In this document: piece by piece, positions 1 through 8,778 of the stretch
Layout of the letters: the number at the start of each line of letters is the position of its first letter
How positions within the stretch are numbered: position 1 is the first letter of the stretch
Assembly: GCF_003289965.1 (NCBI RefSeq)
Contig: NZ_QMBQ01000011.1
Coordinates: 1 to 64,000, forward strand
Reading direction: 5' to 3'
Length of the DNA: 64,000 bases
Source: Mesorhizobium atlanticum
GTDB lineage: Bacteria; Pseudomonadota; Alphaproteobacteria; Rhizobiales; Rhizobiaceae
Notes under the pieces: generated by a model
Told to the model about the DNA's origin: nothing
Database searches by the model: none
Seen by the model: only the letters and a program-made list of their open reading frames with translations
Program-made: the position numbers and the translations under genes

Positions 1-465
1 GGGTGAGACCGGAGATCAGGCCGCCGGTCACCGTGATGTCGCCCGCATCGAAGCCGCTCGGCACCTCCGAGAAGGTGAAGGTCACCGCCGAGGTGTTGTG
101 ATGGTCGTCGAAGGTGTCGCGGTCGAGGGCGACCACAACCGTCGGGTTGACGGTGTCGACGGTGGCCGTGTCGGTGTTGGAGGCGGTGTTGTCGTTGCCG
201 ACAGGATCGGTGAAGGTGTTGGCGCCGACCGAGATCGAGACCGGTGTCGTCGAATTGTCGCTGACGGTGAAGGTCGCCGTGTAGGTCTTGCCCGACGGAT
301 CGCCGGCAAGGTCCTGGGTGAGACCGGAGATCAGGCCGCCGGTCACCGTGATGTCGCCCGCATCGAAGCCGCTCGGCACCTCCGAGAAGGTGAAGGTCAC
401 CGCCGAGGTGTTGTGATGGTCGTCGAAGGTGTCGCGGTCGAGGGCGACCACAACCGTCGGGTTGA
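1..465 (-). repeat. 315-bp tandem repeat inside the adhesin gene
   Basis: Bases 1-150 are identical, base for base, to 316-465, giving a period of 315 bp (105 codons). After position 150 and 465 the copies diverge, so the leftmost in-window unit and the next are homogenised over at least half a unit. The array probably continues left of the window. Confidence 0.95.
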
Positions 466-1363
466 GCGTGTCAATCGCTACGGTGTCGCCACCACCAGCG
501 CCGGCGTTGCCGGCAGAGTCGGTGTAGCTACCGGCTGCTACCGAAACGGAGCCAATGCCATCAAAACCGTCTGCCGCCGTGAACTTCGCCGTATAGTGCG
601 AAGCATCAATCACCACGAAATCGGTCAGCGTGCCGTGGGACGCCGTGACATCGGCCGCCGTGAAACCCGTCACCGGACCAGTGAATGTGAACGTTACGAC
701 CGAGCTGTTATCACTATCATTTAACGCAGAATCGACAATATTGACGGCGACGGGTGCCTTGCCGGCACTATCAAGAACCACAACCTTCTCAACACCCGTG
801 ACCTTGAGATCAAGCGTCTTGAAAGTGTAGACGGAACTGTCGGCCTGGCCGGTTTGGGCGCTGATGTGCGCCGGAAGCCAAACGTTCTTGAAGTATGCAA
901 TCTCTGCCGTGATTGCGGCATCGCTCAGTTGGGCGGCGCTGAGCCATATCTGCAAAGTGTCGGCGTCAGGTGTGGATCCGGCTTTGCCGAGCTGCACCGC
1001 GCCGTTTCCACCGTCATAGGAATCATACCCAGAAAACGTGGTTCCGTTGAGCGAGGTCTGCATCTGCGTGGGCACGCTTCCGGCCGTGGTCTGGTCTGTT
1101 CCGGAATAGAGGGTTCCACCTGTTGTCGTCTGCGTGGAGGCCGCGAATGTGCTGCCTAGAAGATACTGGTTCTCGAAGGCCTTGTAGATCAGGATGTCCG
1201 ATCCCGATCCACCAAGCACCGTGTCAAAGCCGCTGCCGCCATTGAGAATATCATCGCCCGACCCGCCGTTCAGGCGATCATCCCCAGCGCCCCCATTCAG
1301 CACGTCGTCGCCGCTGCCGCCGACCAGATTGTCGTTGCTGCTTGTGCCAACAGTCGAAGCCAT
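1..1363 (-). CDS. RTX / bacterial Ig-like repeat surface protein (N-terminal part, runs off left edge)
   Basis: Only the first 454 residues are in the window. Residues about 5-55 are a run of glycine-aspartate nonapeptides (GGSGDDVLNGGAGDDRLNGG), the calcium-binding RTX pattern, here at the N-terminus. From about residue 200 follow Big_12-like Ig domains, each with a phrase such as VTFTFSEVPSGFDAGDITV; they repeat every 105 residues and the window ends inside one. The build is typical of large BapA-like adhesins exported by type I secretion, whose signal lies at the missing C-terminus. No Sec signal peptide is seen. The ATG at 1363 has GGGGAG just upstream. Family assignment is firm; attachment or biofilm function is inferred. 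Confidence 0.85.
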   Translation of the reverse strand, partial: MASTVGTSSNDNLVGGSGDDVLNGGAGDDRLNGGSGDDILNGGSGFDTVLGGSGSDILIYKAFENQYLLGSTFAASTQTTTGGTLYSGTDQTTAGSVPTQMQTSLNGTTFSGYDSYDGGNGAVQLGKAGSTPDADTLQIWLSAAQLSDAAITAEIAYFKNVWLPAHISAQTGQADSSVYTFKTLDLKVTGVEKVVVLDSAGKAPVAVNIVDSALNDSDNSSVVTFTFTGPVTGFTAADVTASHGTLTDFVVIDASHYTAKFTAADGFDGIGSVSVAAGSYTDSAGNAGAGGGDTVAIDTLNPTVVVALDRDTFDDHHNTSAVTFTFSEVPSGFDAGDITVTGGLISGLTQDLAGDPSGKTYTATFTVSDNSTTPVSISVGANTFTDPVGNDNTASNTDTATVDTVNPTVVVALDRDTFDDHHNTSAVTFTFSEVPSGFDAGDITVTGGLISGLT

Positions 1364-1664
1364 TTTTGATCTCCCCAGGCCGGCGCGCCCAGCGCCTGCA
1401 CATTTGCCGTCCGCAATCGGCAGACCACACTATGCCGATACGATCGGCGCCCGCTTCCGGGGAGAAAAACGATCAAAATGCCATGCGACAACACACAATC
1501 GAGCGACAACGAGCGAATGGCTGACAAAGCGATTCGCTGTCCCGCGCCGATCATACTGCGATGGCTACGACGGCTTTAGCAGCCGCGCGGCTTCCCTACC
1601 CCAATAGCGCCATAACTCGTTGTTGCCGGTCGGGAGATTATTTGGCGCTACCCCTCATATTAGG

Positions 1665-1693
1665 AGATTATTAACTCCACTATAGCGCGTCAA
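1665..1693 (-). promoter_or_regulatory. Putative sigma-70 promoter of the adhesin gene
   Basis: On the minus strand TTGACG (1693-1688) and TAATCT (1670-1665) are separated by exactly 17 bases. It points toward the adhesin start at 1363 and implies a leader of roughly 295 nt. The -10 lies in one of two direct copies of GGAGATTATT (plus strand 1633-1642 and 1663-1672, 30 bp apart), which may be regulator sites. Prediction only. Confidence 0.5.
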
Positions 1694-1742
1694 CAGTGAA
1701 TTCGATGAAGAGTTAACGACGGCTGAGGTCGGGAACGACCTC

Positions 1743-1904
1743 ATGACGATCCCGCCCGAGGAGCTTAAGCCCGCGCTGTGGGATCAGCCCGGCTCTTTCC
1801 GCGCCGAGTTCGACTTTTCGCGCGATGCCGTCATGCGTTCGCTCGAAGGCACGCTGAAGCGGCTCGGTACCGACTATGTCGAACGCCGGGTTGGAAGGCG
1901 GTGA
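1743..1904 (+). pseudogene. Aldo/keto reductase remnant
   Basis: A 53-codon frame encodes a piece resembling the L-fucose / D-threo-aldose dehydrogenase branch of aldo/keto reductases: the segment FRAEFDFSRDAVMRSLEGTL followed by KRLGTDYVE matches the region just before the IDILLIHD strand. The preceding NADP-barrel start and everything after about residue 47 are missing, and the frame ends at TGA 1902-1904. It is therefore a gene relic, not a working enzyme. Confidence 0.6.
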
Positions 1905-2343
1905 GCTTGAACGGACCGGTGCCGACCGCTTTCGCCCAGTCGGCGAAGCCCGCCGGAACCATGGCGGCCGCGCGCGAGCGGTTCGCCCAGGCTTTGAACC
2001 GCACTCATGATTGGAAAGCAAACAACCGCGAATAACGCGGTCGCTCGCGACTGGTATAGGCTTTGAAGCTGGCGGCAGACCTTCGGTGAACCGACATCGG
2101 TAGCTTTCTGCGCATGGCCGGTGAATGACATCGAGGACCTGAGCAGCGCGATCAGCCGTCCTCGATCGACCCTTTAGCGGCGTTTTCGCTAATCGGCGCA
2201 GAAAATGAAATTCCATCTCACACCGAGTTGGGCGGAACGGCACGAGGGCTGCCAACTCATAATATGTAGGGGAACTGCGTTGAGTGGCGATGGGTGTCTC
2301 GGTAGCGTAGTCATATCTTTTGCATGTCTAGATTAAGCATCTC
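1905..2343. other. Non-coding stretch, probably decayed
   Basis: No convincing gene. A plus-strand frame to about 2035 reads GWKAVSLNGPVPTAFAQSAK and ends THDWKANNRE; its composition is protein-like and it could be another relic fragment, but I do not recognise it. No terminator with a T-run is visible downstream of the SMP-30 gene stop at 2344. Confidence 0.4.
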
Positions 2344-3180
2344 TCAGGCCGGAACAGTCGCCAGATCAATCTCCGTGATGTGCCAGCGGCCAAGGTTTGC
2401 TGTGTAGAGCTTGTCGCCCTTGAAGGCGATGTTGGTGGGATGCGCCAGCGTCGTCGCCGCCGGATCCTCGATCAGCACTTCGAGACCCCTGTCCTTTCGC
2501 CAGCGATAGATCCGGCTCGGCTCGTAGCATGAGATGAGCAGCGAACCGTCGGGAGCGAAGGCGAGCCCATCGGGAACATTCTTCACCTCTTTGACCACGA
2601 CCCGCCGGACGCCCGCCGCACCATCGGCGAGGATCGGCACATAGCTGACACACGGCGCGTTGCTTTCCACCACGAAAAGACCATCGCCATCCGGCGCCAT
2701 GGCCATGCCGTTGGCGAAGGACATCGCTTCCTGGCACCACAGGCCGCCCTCTCCCGTCTTGAGATCGTAGCGGAAGATGCCCGAGCGATTGTCCTCGCCG
2801 ACGCTGTCAGACACGTAGAGCCAGCCCCTCGCCTCGTCGATGACGGGATAGTTCGGCACACGGATGCCGGATGAAGCGAAGCGCTCCATATGGCCTGTCG
2901 CGACATCCCGGCGAAAGATCGCGGCATGCTTGAGATCGCAGGCAAAACAGTTGCCGACGCTGTCGAAGGCAATGCCGAGCAGAAAGCCGTCAGTGCCGCC
3001 CATGCGCTCGACCGAACCGCCATCGGCGGAAAGCCGCAGGAGATCACCGGTTTCGGTGCCGCACCAGATCGATCCGTCGCGATGGACCGCCACGCCCTCC
3101 GGATGCGCGACGCGCGGATTGGTGAAGATGCCGTCGAAGAAGACGCGGGCGGCAGACATTTCGAGCAACGGCTTTGCCAT
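2344..3180 (-). CDS. SMP-30/gluconolactonase-family protein
   Basis: A 278-residue six-bladed propeller of the SMP-30/gluconolactonase/LRE family, which hydrolyses sugar lactones. The family's metal ligands are visible in order: Glu in AHPEGVAV near residue 27, Asn in SFANGMAMAPDG and Asp in VPDGLAFAPDGS. No signal peptide, so cytoplasmic. It is the last gene of the leftward catabolic series, 10 bp after the CoA-transferase gene. The ATG at 3180 is preceded by GAGGAG; a longer in-frame extension to 3393 lies inside the neighbouring gene and is rejected. A lactonase fits the sugar-acid theme of the region. Confidence 0.88.
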   Translation of the reverse strand: MAKPLLEMSAARVFFDGIFTNPRVAHPEGVAVHRDGSIWCGTETGDLLRLSADGGSVERMGGTDGFLLGIAFDSVGNCFACDLKHAAIFRRDVATGHMERFASSGIRVPNYPVIDEARGWLYVSDSVGEDNRSGIFRYDLKTGEGGLWCQEAMSFANGMAMAPDGDGLFVVESNAPCVSYVPILADGAAGVRRVVVKEVKNVPDGLAFAPDGSLLISCYEPSRIYRWRKDRGLEVLIEDPAATTLAHPTNIAFKGDKLYTANLGRWHITEIDLATVPA

Positions 3181-3190
3181 GGAACGCTCC

Positions 3191-4975
3191 TCAGCTTGCG
3201 GCAGGCAACCTCTGCGCGGCGGCGATGCAACGCTCGACCATGGCGCGGTCGGCCGCCAGAATCTCGGCGATGAGCGCTCCACGATCCTTGGCGCTGATGA
3301 ATTCGAGACGCCGCAGGCCGAGCGGGTCGATGCGGTTTCGCAGCACGGCAAGCGTATCGCCGGAAGGCACCGGCACCTCGCGGCAGTCGGCATCGAATGT
3401 CACTTCAAATCCGGTGGCGTCACGGATCTGCTGCCGGGTAACGCCGGGCATGGTTTCGATGACGATCAACTCCCGGGATGTCTCGTCGAGCCGGAAGATG
3501 CAGAGATCGGTGAACACCAGCGCCTTGCCCGTCCGATAGCCCATCGGCTCGCGTTCGGCCGGCCTCAGCAGCCCGCGGGCGGAACTTGCGATCTCGACAG
3601 AGCCCACCAGCGACTGGACCGAGTGACGCGGGACATAGAGCAGATAGTCGCGATGCATGTTGGCGACGTCTGCCATGCCGCCCTGCCCCGGCAGCCGGAT
3701 AAGGCCGCCACTCGGCTTGCGCAACGCGATGGTGTTGACGTGGCCGTGCCGGTCGACCTGCGCGGCGCCGACAATCTCATGCGTCACCGCGCCTGCCTGG
3801 TAATAGGTCGAATAGGTGTCATCGCCGCCGGCATGCGCGACCGCCGTCTCGCAATCGAGGCTCTCGATCAGCGACAGCACCATCGGACTTGGTGCGATGT
3901 CGAGGTGGCCGCAGCTCATCGTCGCGATGATCATGTCCGGCGCGTGCGTTGCCTTGGCCAGCCGGTAGGCGACGTTGGCGAGCGGCGAGACCGCGCCGGC
4001 GCTGGCGAAGCTCTGATTGTCAAGCTCGGTTGCGATGCGGGCGGCGATGATCTCGTCGACGGTTGCTTTCCCGTCACCCCGTGCCGGCGCCGCAAGGACT
4101 GTTTCGGCGGTGACTTTGGCCGCCTTCTGAAGCCTCTCCGGCAGGCCGGCCGCTGGCACGCGGAGCTTGTCCGACAGACCTGAATCCTTGACCGCGAACG
4201 CTTCCGACAATGCCTGATAGTCGGTGACGTAGAACGGCAGGCACGAGGCCGGATAAGCGCCGCCCGGCGCCAGGGCGATCGCCGAAACCTGGTTGCGGGT
4301 GAGGATGCTCTGGCGGCCGTCCTGCCGCAGCGCCCCGACCGGCACGATCTCCTCGACCGTGACCAGCACTTTCCGCGCCGCGCCCGCCATGGCGAAGTCC
4401 AGCGCCCGCGGCCCGACGATCTCGACATTGCCGCTTTCGTCGGCGCGCTGGGCGTGGACGATGAAGGTGTCGAGCCTGAGCGCCGGGACAAATCCGGTTT
4501 CGGTCCCGGCAACCGGATCGGGCCTGGCGACCGCGCCCGGCACGCGCGCCAGCATGTCGGAGCCCTGAGGCAACTGGAACGGCATCGACGGCAGGTTCTG
4601 CTGTCCCGCCCGCAGCGCCTGGATCATGGCCAGAGCCGTCCAGTCGCGGACGGGGATCGCGCCGTTCTCGGCGGCCGCGCGAAATTTCGGCGGCAGCCCG
4701 AAAATGTCGAGACTGGAAAAGCAGAGGTCGATTTCCGCGACCGCATTCACTTCCAACAGCAGCTCAAGCGGCAACCCACCGGCCCAGGAGACGTAGTGTA
4801 GGTCCTTGACGCCGGACGCAGCGATCGCGCGCAGCAAGGCGATTGGCAACCGGGCGAAGTGATGGCCCCCGACGCCGAAAGCATCGCTATCGCCGACCAT
4901 CGCCGCCAGCCCCTCGATATCGGTGAACCGCGGCCGGTTACCCTTGACCAGGGAAACTGACCTGCGATCTGTCAC
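3191..4975 (-). CDS. Fused type I CoA-transferase (glutaconate CoA-transferase-like, A+B)
   Basis: 594 residues combining both halves of a family I CoA-transferase in one chain. The first half has GVGGHHFARLPIALL near residue 34 and IVHAQRADESGNVEIVGP, hallmarks of the GctA/IpdA subunit; the second half, from about residue 300, resembles GctB/IpdB. The segment where GctB carries its catalytic Glu reads ATMSCGHLDIAP, with no Glu visible, so the reaction may differ from CoA transfer, as in the IpdAB hydrolase group. Start is GTG at 4975, overlapping the upstream stop as GTGA. Substrate unknown; it presumably acts on an organic acid or CoA ester made by its operon partners. Confidence 0.82.
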   Translation of the reverse strand: MTDRRSVSLVKGNRPRFTDIEGLAAMVGDSDAFGVGGHHFARLPIALLRAIAASGVKDLHYVSWAGGLPLELLLEVNAVAEIDLCFSSLDIFGLPPKFRAAAENGAIPVRDWTALAMIQALRAGQQNLPSMPFQLPQGSDMLARVPGAVARPDPVAGTETGFVPALRLDTFIVHAQRADESGNVEIVGPRALDFAMAGAARKVLVTVEEIVPVGALRQDGRQSILTRNQVSAIALAPGGAYPASCLPFYVTDYQALSEAFAVKDSGLSDKLRVPAAGLPERLQKAAKVTAETVLAAPARGDGKATVDEIIAARIATELDNQSFASAGAVSPLANVAYRLAKATHAPDMIIATMSCGHLDIAPSPMVLSLIESLDCETAVAHAGGDDTYSTYYQAGAVTHEIVGAAQVDRHGHVNTIALRKPSGGLIRLPGQGGMADVANMHRDYLLYVPRHSVQSLVGSVEIASSARGLLRPAEREPMGYRTGKALVFTDLCIFRLDETSRELIVIETMPGVTRQQIRDATGFEVTFDADCREVPVPSGDTLAVLRNRIDPLGLRRLEFISAKDRGALIAEILAADRAMVERCIAAAQRLPAAS

Positions 4976-5985
4976 AGCGCGGATGCCTCGATGCGGTAGC
5001 GGGTCACGAACGGTTCCTCGGGCGAGAAGTCCAGCGCCGTCGCTATGCCGGATTGCGCGACCGGATTGTCTGCCAGCGCGGTCGCGGGGCCGAGCCCGAA
5101 AGGCGAGCAGATCGGCTCGATGCCGATCGCGACATGACGGCCGTTCCAGGGCGCCGCCTTGCGCCCGCGATTGGAATACCAGAGCAGGAGGCTTGGGAAA
5201 TGCTCCTTTTGCCAGGAAAGCTGCACCCGGTATCCGTCCTCGTGGTTGACGAGCGCCGCCGTGCCGTCGACACCTTCGATCTGGAGCAGCTCCTCTGTGT
5301 CGGCGACGAGCGGCAAACGGGAGGCGTCGATCGTATCCCCGCCGCGGGTCGGCACCGATATCAGCTCGAAGAAGGTCTTGTTCCTGGCAAACAGCGAAGC
5401 GCCGGGCTCGACATCATGCGGATAGGTGCGGCCTTCGTCGAAGCCGCTAAGTTCCAAATTGGCAGCACCCGTCTCCAACGGCAGCCGGAACACCGGATGC
5501 AGGCCGATCGGCAGGCGGCAGGCGCGACGGACGAATACCCGGAACTCAATGTCTATGGCCGGCGCCGACGGATCGGGCCTTATCGTCCGTTCAATACGCT
5601 CGACCGGGCTTGCCTCCGGATAGGCAAGCGCCAGCGACAGCGATCCGTTCCCACCGGCCCGCCAGGTCCAGTCATGGTTGGAGCCGTGGCCATGAACTTC
5701 CTCGTCCGGCGCCGGCGGCCCCATCACACGCGCCCATTCCTCCGGCCACCCATCGACGGGCACCGAATAGCCGAAGGGCACGCAAGGCCATTCGCCGCGC
5801 AGCCTGCGCAGGATGCCCGGCAGCGCTTTCGCCTCCCGCTCGCCCGACCAGGGCGCGATATGCATCGGCGAGACCTGCCGGCCGTCGGCCAGCACAAACG
5901 TGACCGGCGCCAGCATTGCGCCGAGCCGCTGCACGGTGAGCGCGCCATGCGCCCAGCCGAGACCGCGATAGTCGTCGCCGTTCAT
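4972..5985 (-). CDS. Galactose-mutarotase-like (aldose 1-epimerase fold) protein
   Basis: 337 residues with a beta-sandwich signature of the aldose 1-epimerase superfamily: HGHGSNHDWTW near residue 100, GLHPVFRLPL in the middle and a C-terminal LLLWYSNRG...GIEPICSPFGLG block. The last matches the Glu-containing carbohydrate-site region of the fold. It overlaps both neighbours by 4 bp (ATGA at 5982-5985 and GTGA at 4972-4975), so it is translationally coupled in the operon. It may interconvert anomers of the imported sugar or sugar acid, or only bind it; family members of this subgroup are poorly characterised. Confidence 0.72.
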   Translation of the reverse strand: MNGDDYRGLGWAHGALTVQRLGAMLAPVTFVLADGRQVSPMHIAPWSGEREAKALPGILRRLRGEWPCVPFGYSVPVDGWPEEWARVMGPPAPDEEVHGHGSNHDWTWRAGGNGSLSLALAYPEASPVERIERTIRPDPSAPAIDIEFRVFVRRACRLPIGLHPVFRLPLETGAANLELSGFDEGRTYPHDVEPGASLFARNKTFFELISVPTRGGDTIDASRLPLVADTEELLQIEGVDGTAALVNHEDGYRVQLSWQKEHFPSLLLWYSNRGRKAAPWNGRHVAIGIEPICSPFGLGPATALADNPVAQSGIATALDFSPEEPFVTRYRIEASAL

Positions 5986-6764
5986 GAGCTGGCCTTTTTC
6001 ACGGCGCTCCTCTCGGCGAACTCCTTGACGCGCCGCTGACCGACCTCGCTGCGATAGAGGCCACCCAATATGTTGCGCTCCATCGCCAGGCCCTCTCCCA
6101 GATTGCCCGACACGGCGTGCGCCGTCAGGGCTTTCAGGCCCTCGATCGCGGCTGCGGGCTCGGCGGCGATCATCCCGGCCAGTTCCAGCGCGCGCGGCAT
6201 CAGGCTTTCGACGTCGACGATCTCGTTGACCAGGCCGGCAGTGACGAATTCGGAGGCCGACACGATGGCGCCGGTCATCAGCAGAAGATTGGCGCGGTTG
6301 CGGCCGAGCTTGGCGACGCTGCGCTGTGTGCCGCCGCCACCGGGGATCAGCCCGAGCTTGATCTCAGGCAGGCCGAGTTTCGCATACTGGTTGGCGATCA
6401 CGATGTCGCAGCACAGCACCAGCTCCATGCCGCCGCCCAGCGCGAAGCCGTTGACCGCCGCGATCACCGGCTTTCGGTTGTCCTCGATCGCCGCATACAT
6501 GCGCGTTCCCGCAGCCTGGAACGTGTCGAACTCGGCCGCAGTCTGCGCTGCATATTCCTTGATGTCGGCACCGGCCATGAAGCCGCGCCCCTCCCCGGTC
6601 ACCACGATCGCGCCGACACCTTCGTCGCCCGACAGCGCTTCGAATGCTTCGGTGATCTCGCCTTGCATCAGCCGGTTCATGGCGTTGAGCTGGTCGGCGC
6701 GGCGGAAGGTGACGACCGCGACGCGCCCCTGGATCTCGACGGTGAGCGTCTGGTAGGTGCCCAT
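5982..6764 (-). CDS. Enoyl-CoA hydratase/isomerase family protein
   Basis: 260-residue crotonase. Both glutamates used by true hydratases are present: one in LGGGMELVLCCDIV and one in LGLPEIKLGLIPGGGGTQ. The oxyanion-hole region FMAGADIKEY is intact. It should add water across a 2-enoyl-CoA double bond in the cytoplasm. The ATG at 6764 lies 2 bp after the stop of the CaiB-type gene; a longer frame to 7034 is antisense noise inside that gene. Together with two CoA-transferase-like proteins it makes a CoA-thioester branch in this sugar-acid cluster. Confidence 0.9.
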   Translation of the reverse strand: MGTYQTLTVEIQGRVAVVTFRRADQLNAMNRLMQGEITEAFEALSGDEGVGAIVVTGEGRGFMAGADIKEYAAQTAAEFDTFQAAGTRMYAAIEDNRKPVIAAVNGFALGGGMELVLCCDIVIANQYAKLGLPEIKLGLIPGGGGTQRSVAKLGRNRANLLLMTGAIVSASEFVTAGLVNEIVDVESLMPRALELAGMIAAEPAAAIEGLKALTAHAVSGNLGEGLAMERNILGGLYRSEVGQRRVKEFAERSAVKKASS

Positions 6765-6766
6765 CG

Positions 6767-7972
6767 TCAGGCTGCGTCCACGGTCATGTCGCCGGACGCC
6801 TCGAGCGCCGCGATCTCGTCCTTCGACAGGCCAAGCTCGGCCAGGATCTCGCGGCCGTGCTGGCCGACCAGCGGCGCCGGCCGCTCGATGGTCGCGGGCG
6901 TCTCGCTCATCTTGACCGCCGGCGCCACCACCTTGACCTTGCCGCCGCGCGGATGATCGTAGCTGGTGATCATGCCCATATGCGTGACCTGCGGGTCTTC
7001 CGCCGCCCGGCGGATATCCTTCACCTCGGCGCACCAGATGTCGGCTTTGAGAAGCCGCGTCAGCAGATCTTGGGTGGCGAATTTCTTGGTCTCGGCATTG
7101 ACCTTCTCGAACACCTCGTCGCGCTTGTCGAACAAGGTCTTCAAATCGTCATAGACGGCAAGCCGCGGCGCTTCCAGCACCTCGTAAAGCGTCTTGAAGG
7201 GGCTCATGGCGATCGACACATAGCCGCCGTCATTCGTCTCGTAGATGCCGAACGGCGCCTGCATGCCGGGATGGCCGATGCCAGAATTCGGCCGAACGAA
7301 ATCCTCGCCGAGGTTGAGCACGGCCACATATTCCTGGTTGAGATGTGCGAGCAGCCCGGCCAGCAGGTTGACCTCGATCTTCTGCCCCTTGCCGGTCTTC
7401 TCACGATAGTAGAGCGCCGACAGGATGCCGTAGACCATGTTCATGGCGCCGATCTGGTCAGCGAGGCCGGCGCCAGCGGGAACAGGCGTTTGGTCGCCGC
7501 GGCCGGTGTTGGCGATCAGCCCCGCCAGTCCCTGGATCAGCATGTCCTGTCCGGGGCGCTCGACGTAAGGCCCCTCCTCGCCATAGCCCGAACCCGAGCA
7601 GTAGATGATGCGCGGATTGACGGCCTTGAAGTCCTCATAGCCGTAGCCGAGCTTGGCCAGCACGCCGGGCCGGAAATTCTGAACCACGACGTCCGCGCTT
7701 TTCGCCATCTCCATGATGATGGCGTGCACCTTGCGGCTCTTCAGGTTGAGCGCGATCGAACGCTTGTTGCGGTTCCAGGCGAGGAAGTTCGGGCTTTCGG
7801 AGCCGCCTACCCATTTGGCGAAGAAGGTCATGCCACGGAACATGTCACCGGCGCCGGCGCGCTCCACCTTGATGACATCGGCGCCCATGTCGCCGAGCAG
7901 TTGCGTGGCGAACGGCCCCTGCAGCAGATGGCTGAAATCGAGGATGCGGACGCCTTCCAGGGCCTTGTTCAT
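6767..7972 (-). CDS. CaiB/BaiF (family III) CoA-transferase
   Basis: 401 residues, the normal length for family III CoA-transferases. The N-terminus VRILDFSHLLQGPFATQLLG and the nucleotide-site block WNRNKRSIALNLKS are typical. The expected catalytic aspartate is Asp143 in RPGQDMLIQGLAG. The protein would move CoA from a donor thioester to a carboxylic acid, activating it for the adjacent enoyl-CoA hydratase. Start at 7972; the SDR gene upstream ends 19 bp away. Substrate cannot be read from sequence. Confidence 0.92.
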   Translation of the reverse strand: MNKALEGVRILDFSHLLQGPFATQLLGDMGADVIKVERAGAGDMFRGMTFFAKWVGGSESPNFLAWNRNKRSIALNLKSRKVHAIIMEMAKSADVVVQNFRPGVLAKLGYGYEDFKAVNPRIIYCSGSGYGEEGPYVERPGQDMLIQGLAGLIANTGRGDQTPVPAGAGLADQIGAMNMVYGILSALYYREKTGKGQKIEVNLLAGLLAHLNQEYVAVLNLGEDFVRPNSGIGHPGMQAPFGIYETNDGGYVSIAMSPFKTLYEVLEAPRLAVYDDLKTLFDKRDEVFEKVNAETKKFATQDLLTRLLKADIWCAEVKDIRRAAEDPQVTHMGMITSYDHPRGGKVKVVAPAVKMSETPATIERPAPLVGQHGREILAELGLSKDEIAALEASGDMTVDAA

Positions 7973-7991
7973 TTCTGTCTCGTTTCGTTTT

Positions 7992-8777
7992 TCAAAGCAG
8001 TTCGGGAACGTAGCGCGGGGCCACGGTCAGCCCGCCATCGACGCGCAGGTCGGTGCCGGTAGTGAAGCCGGCCGCATCGGATGCCAGATAGACGGCGGCC
8101 TCCGCCACTTCGGAAGGCTCGCCGATGCGGCCGAGCGGATGCATCTTGACCCACGCCTTGGCGAGGCTGCCGCCGATCTCCTTGATCAGCCTGTCGTTCA
8201 TCGGCGTGTTGATGGTGCCCGGCGAGATCGAATTGACGCGGACATTCACCGGCCCGAACTCGACCGCCATCTGGCGCGTCATCGCCATCACCGCGCCCTT
8301 GGCGCCGGCATAGGCGGTCCAGCCATCGAGGCCGATATGGCCCTGCGCCGAGGCCATGTTGATGATCGATCCTGACTTCTGCGCGATCATATGCGGCAGC
8401 GCGTATTTGCAGCCGCGGAACACGCTGGTCAGGTTGACGGCGATCAGCCGGTGCCATTGCTCGTCGGTCATCTCGTGCACCGGCATGCCGCCTATCGCGA
8501 CGGCGGCGTTGTTGACCAGGATATCGAGACGTCCGGTCTTCTTCACCGCGCTGTCGATCAGGCCGGCGATATCGGCTTTCTGCGAAACGTCGCAATGGAC
8601 ATAGTCGGCGTGGCGGCCAGCCGCACGAAGTGCCGCCGCGAACGTCTCGCCTGCGTCATCGGCGATGTCGCCGAGGAACACATGCGCCCCTTCGCGCGCC
8701 ATCGCCTCGGCGATCGCGTGGCCGATGCCGTCGGCCGCACCGGTGATGACAGCGGATTTTCCTTCAAGACGAGCCAT
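7992..8777 (-). CDS. Short-chain dehydrogenase/reductase
   Basis: 261-residue classical SDR: cofactor motif TGAADGIG near residue 13, NNAA after beta-4, catalytic Ser in INMASAQGHIG and Tyr-Lys in YAGAKGA, then NSISPGTINTPM. An Asp at the end of beta-2 (FLGDIAD) suggests NAD(H) preference. I choose ATG 8777 over 8789 because GGAGG at 8787-8783 sits 5 bases upstream of it; the alternative would place this SD inside the gene. One base separates it from the permease stop. Probably oxidises a hydroxy group of the imported sugar or sugar acid. Confidence 0.9.
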   Translation of the reverse strand: MARLEGKSAVITGAADGIGHAIAEAMAREGAHVFLGDIADDAGETFAAALRAAGRHADYVHCDVSQKADIAGLIDSAVKKTGRLDILVNNAAVAIGGMPVHEMTDEQWHRLIAVNLTSVFRGCKYALPHMIAQKSGSIINMASAQGHIGLDGWTAYAGAKGAVMAMTRQMAVEFGPVNVRVNSISPGTINTPMNDRLIKEIGGSLAKAWVKMHPLGRIGEPSEVAEAAVYLASDAAGFTTGTDLRVDGGLTVAPRYVPELL

Positions 8778-8778
8778 G

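Noticed and set aside
98..724. Plus-strand frames over the adhesin repeats
   Set aside because: Reverse reading of the RTX/Ig-repeat gene; the RTX nonapeptides and Ig motifs lie on the minus strand.
2864..4183. 439-codon plus-strand frame
   Set aside because: Antisense to the SMP-30 and CoA-transferase genes, with low-complexity Arg/Ala/Gly-rich product typical of high-G+C shadows.
6857..8062. 401-codon plus-strand frame
   Set aside because: Exact antisense of the CaiB-type gene, whose protein has complete family motifs.
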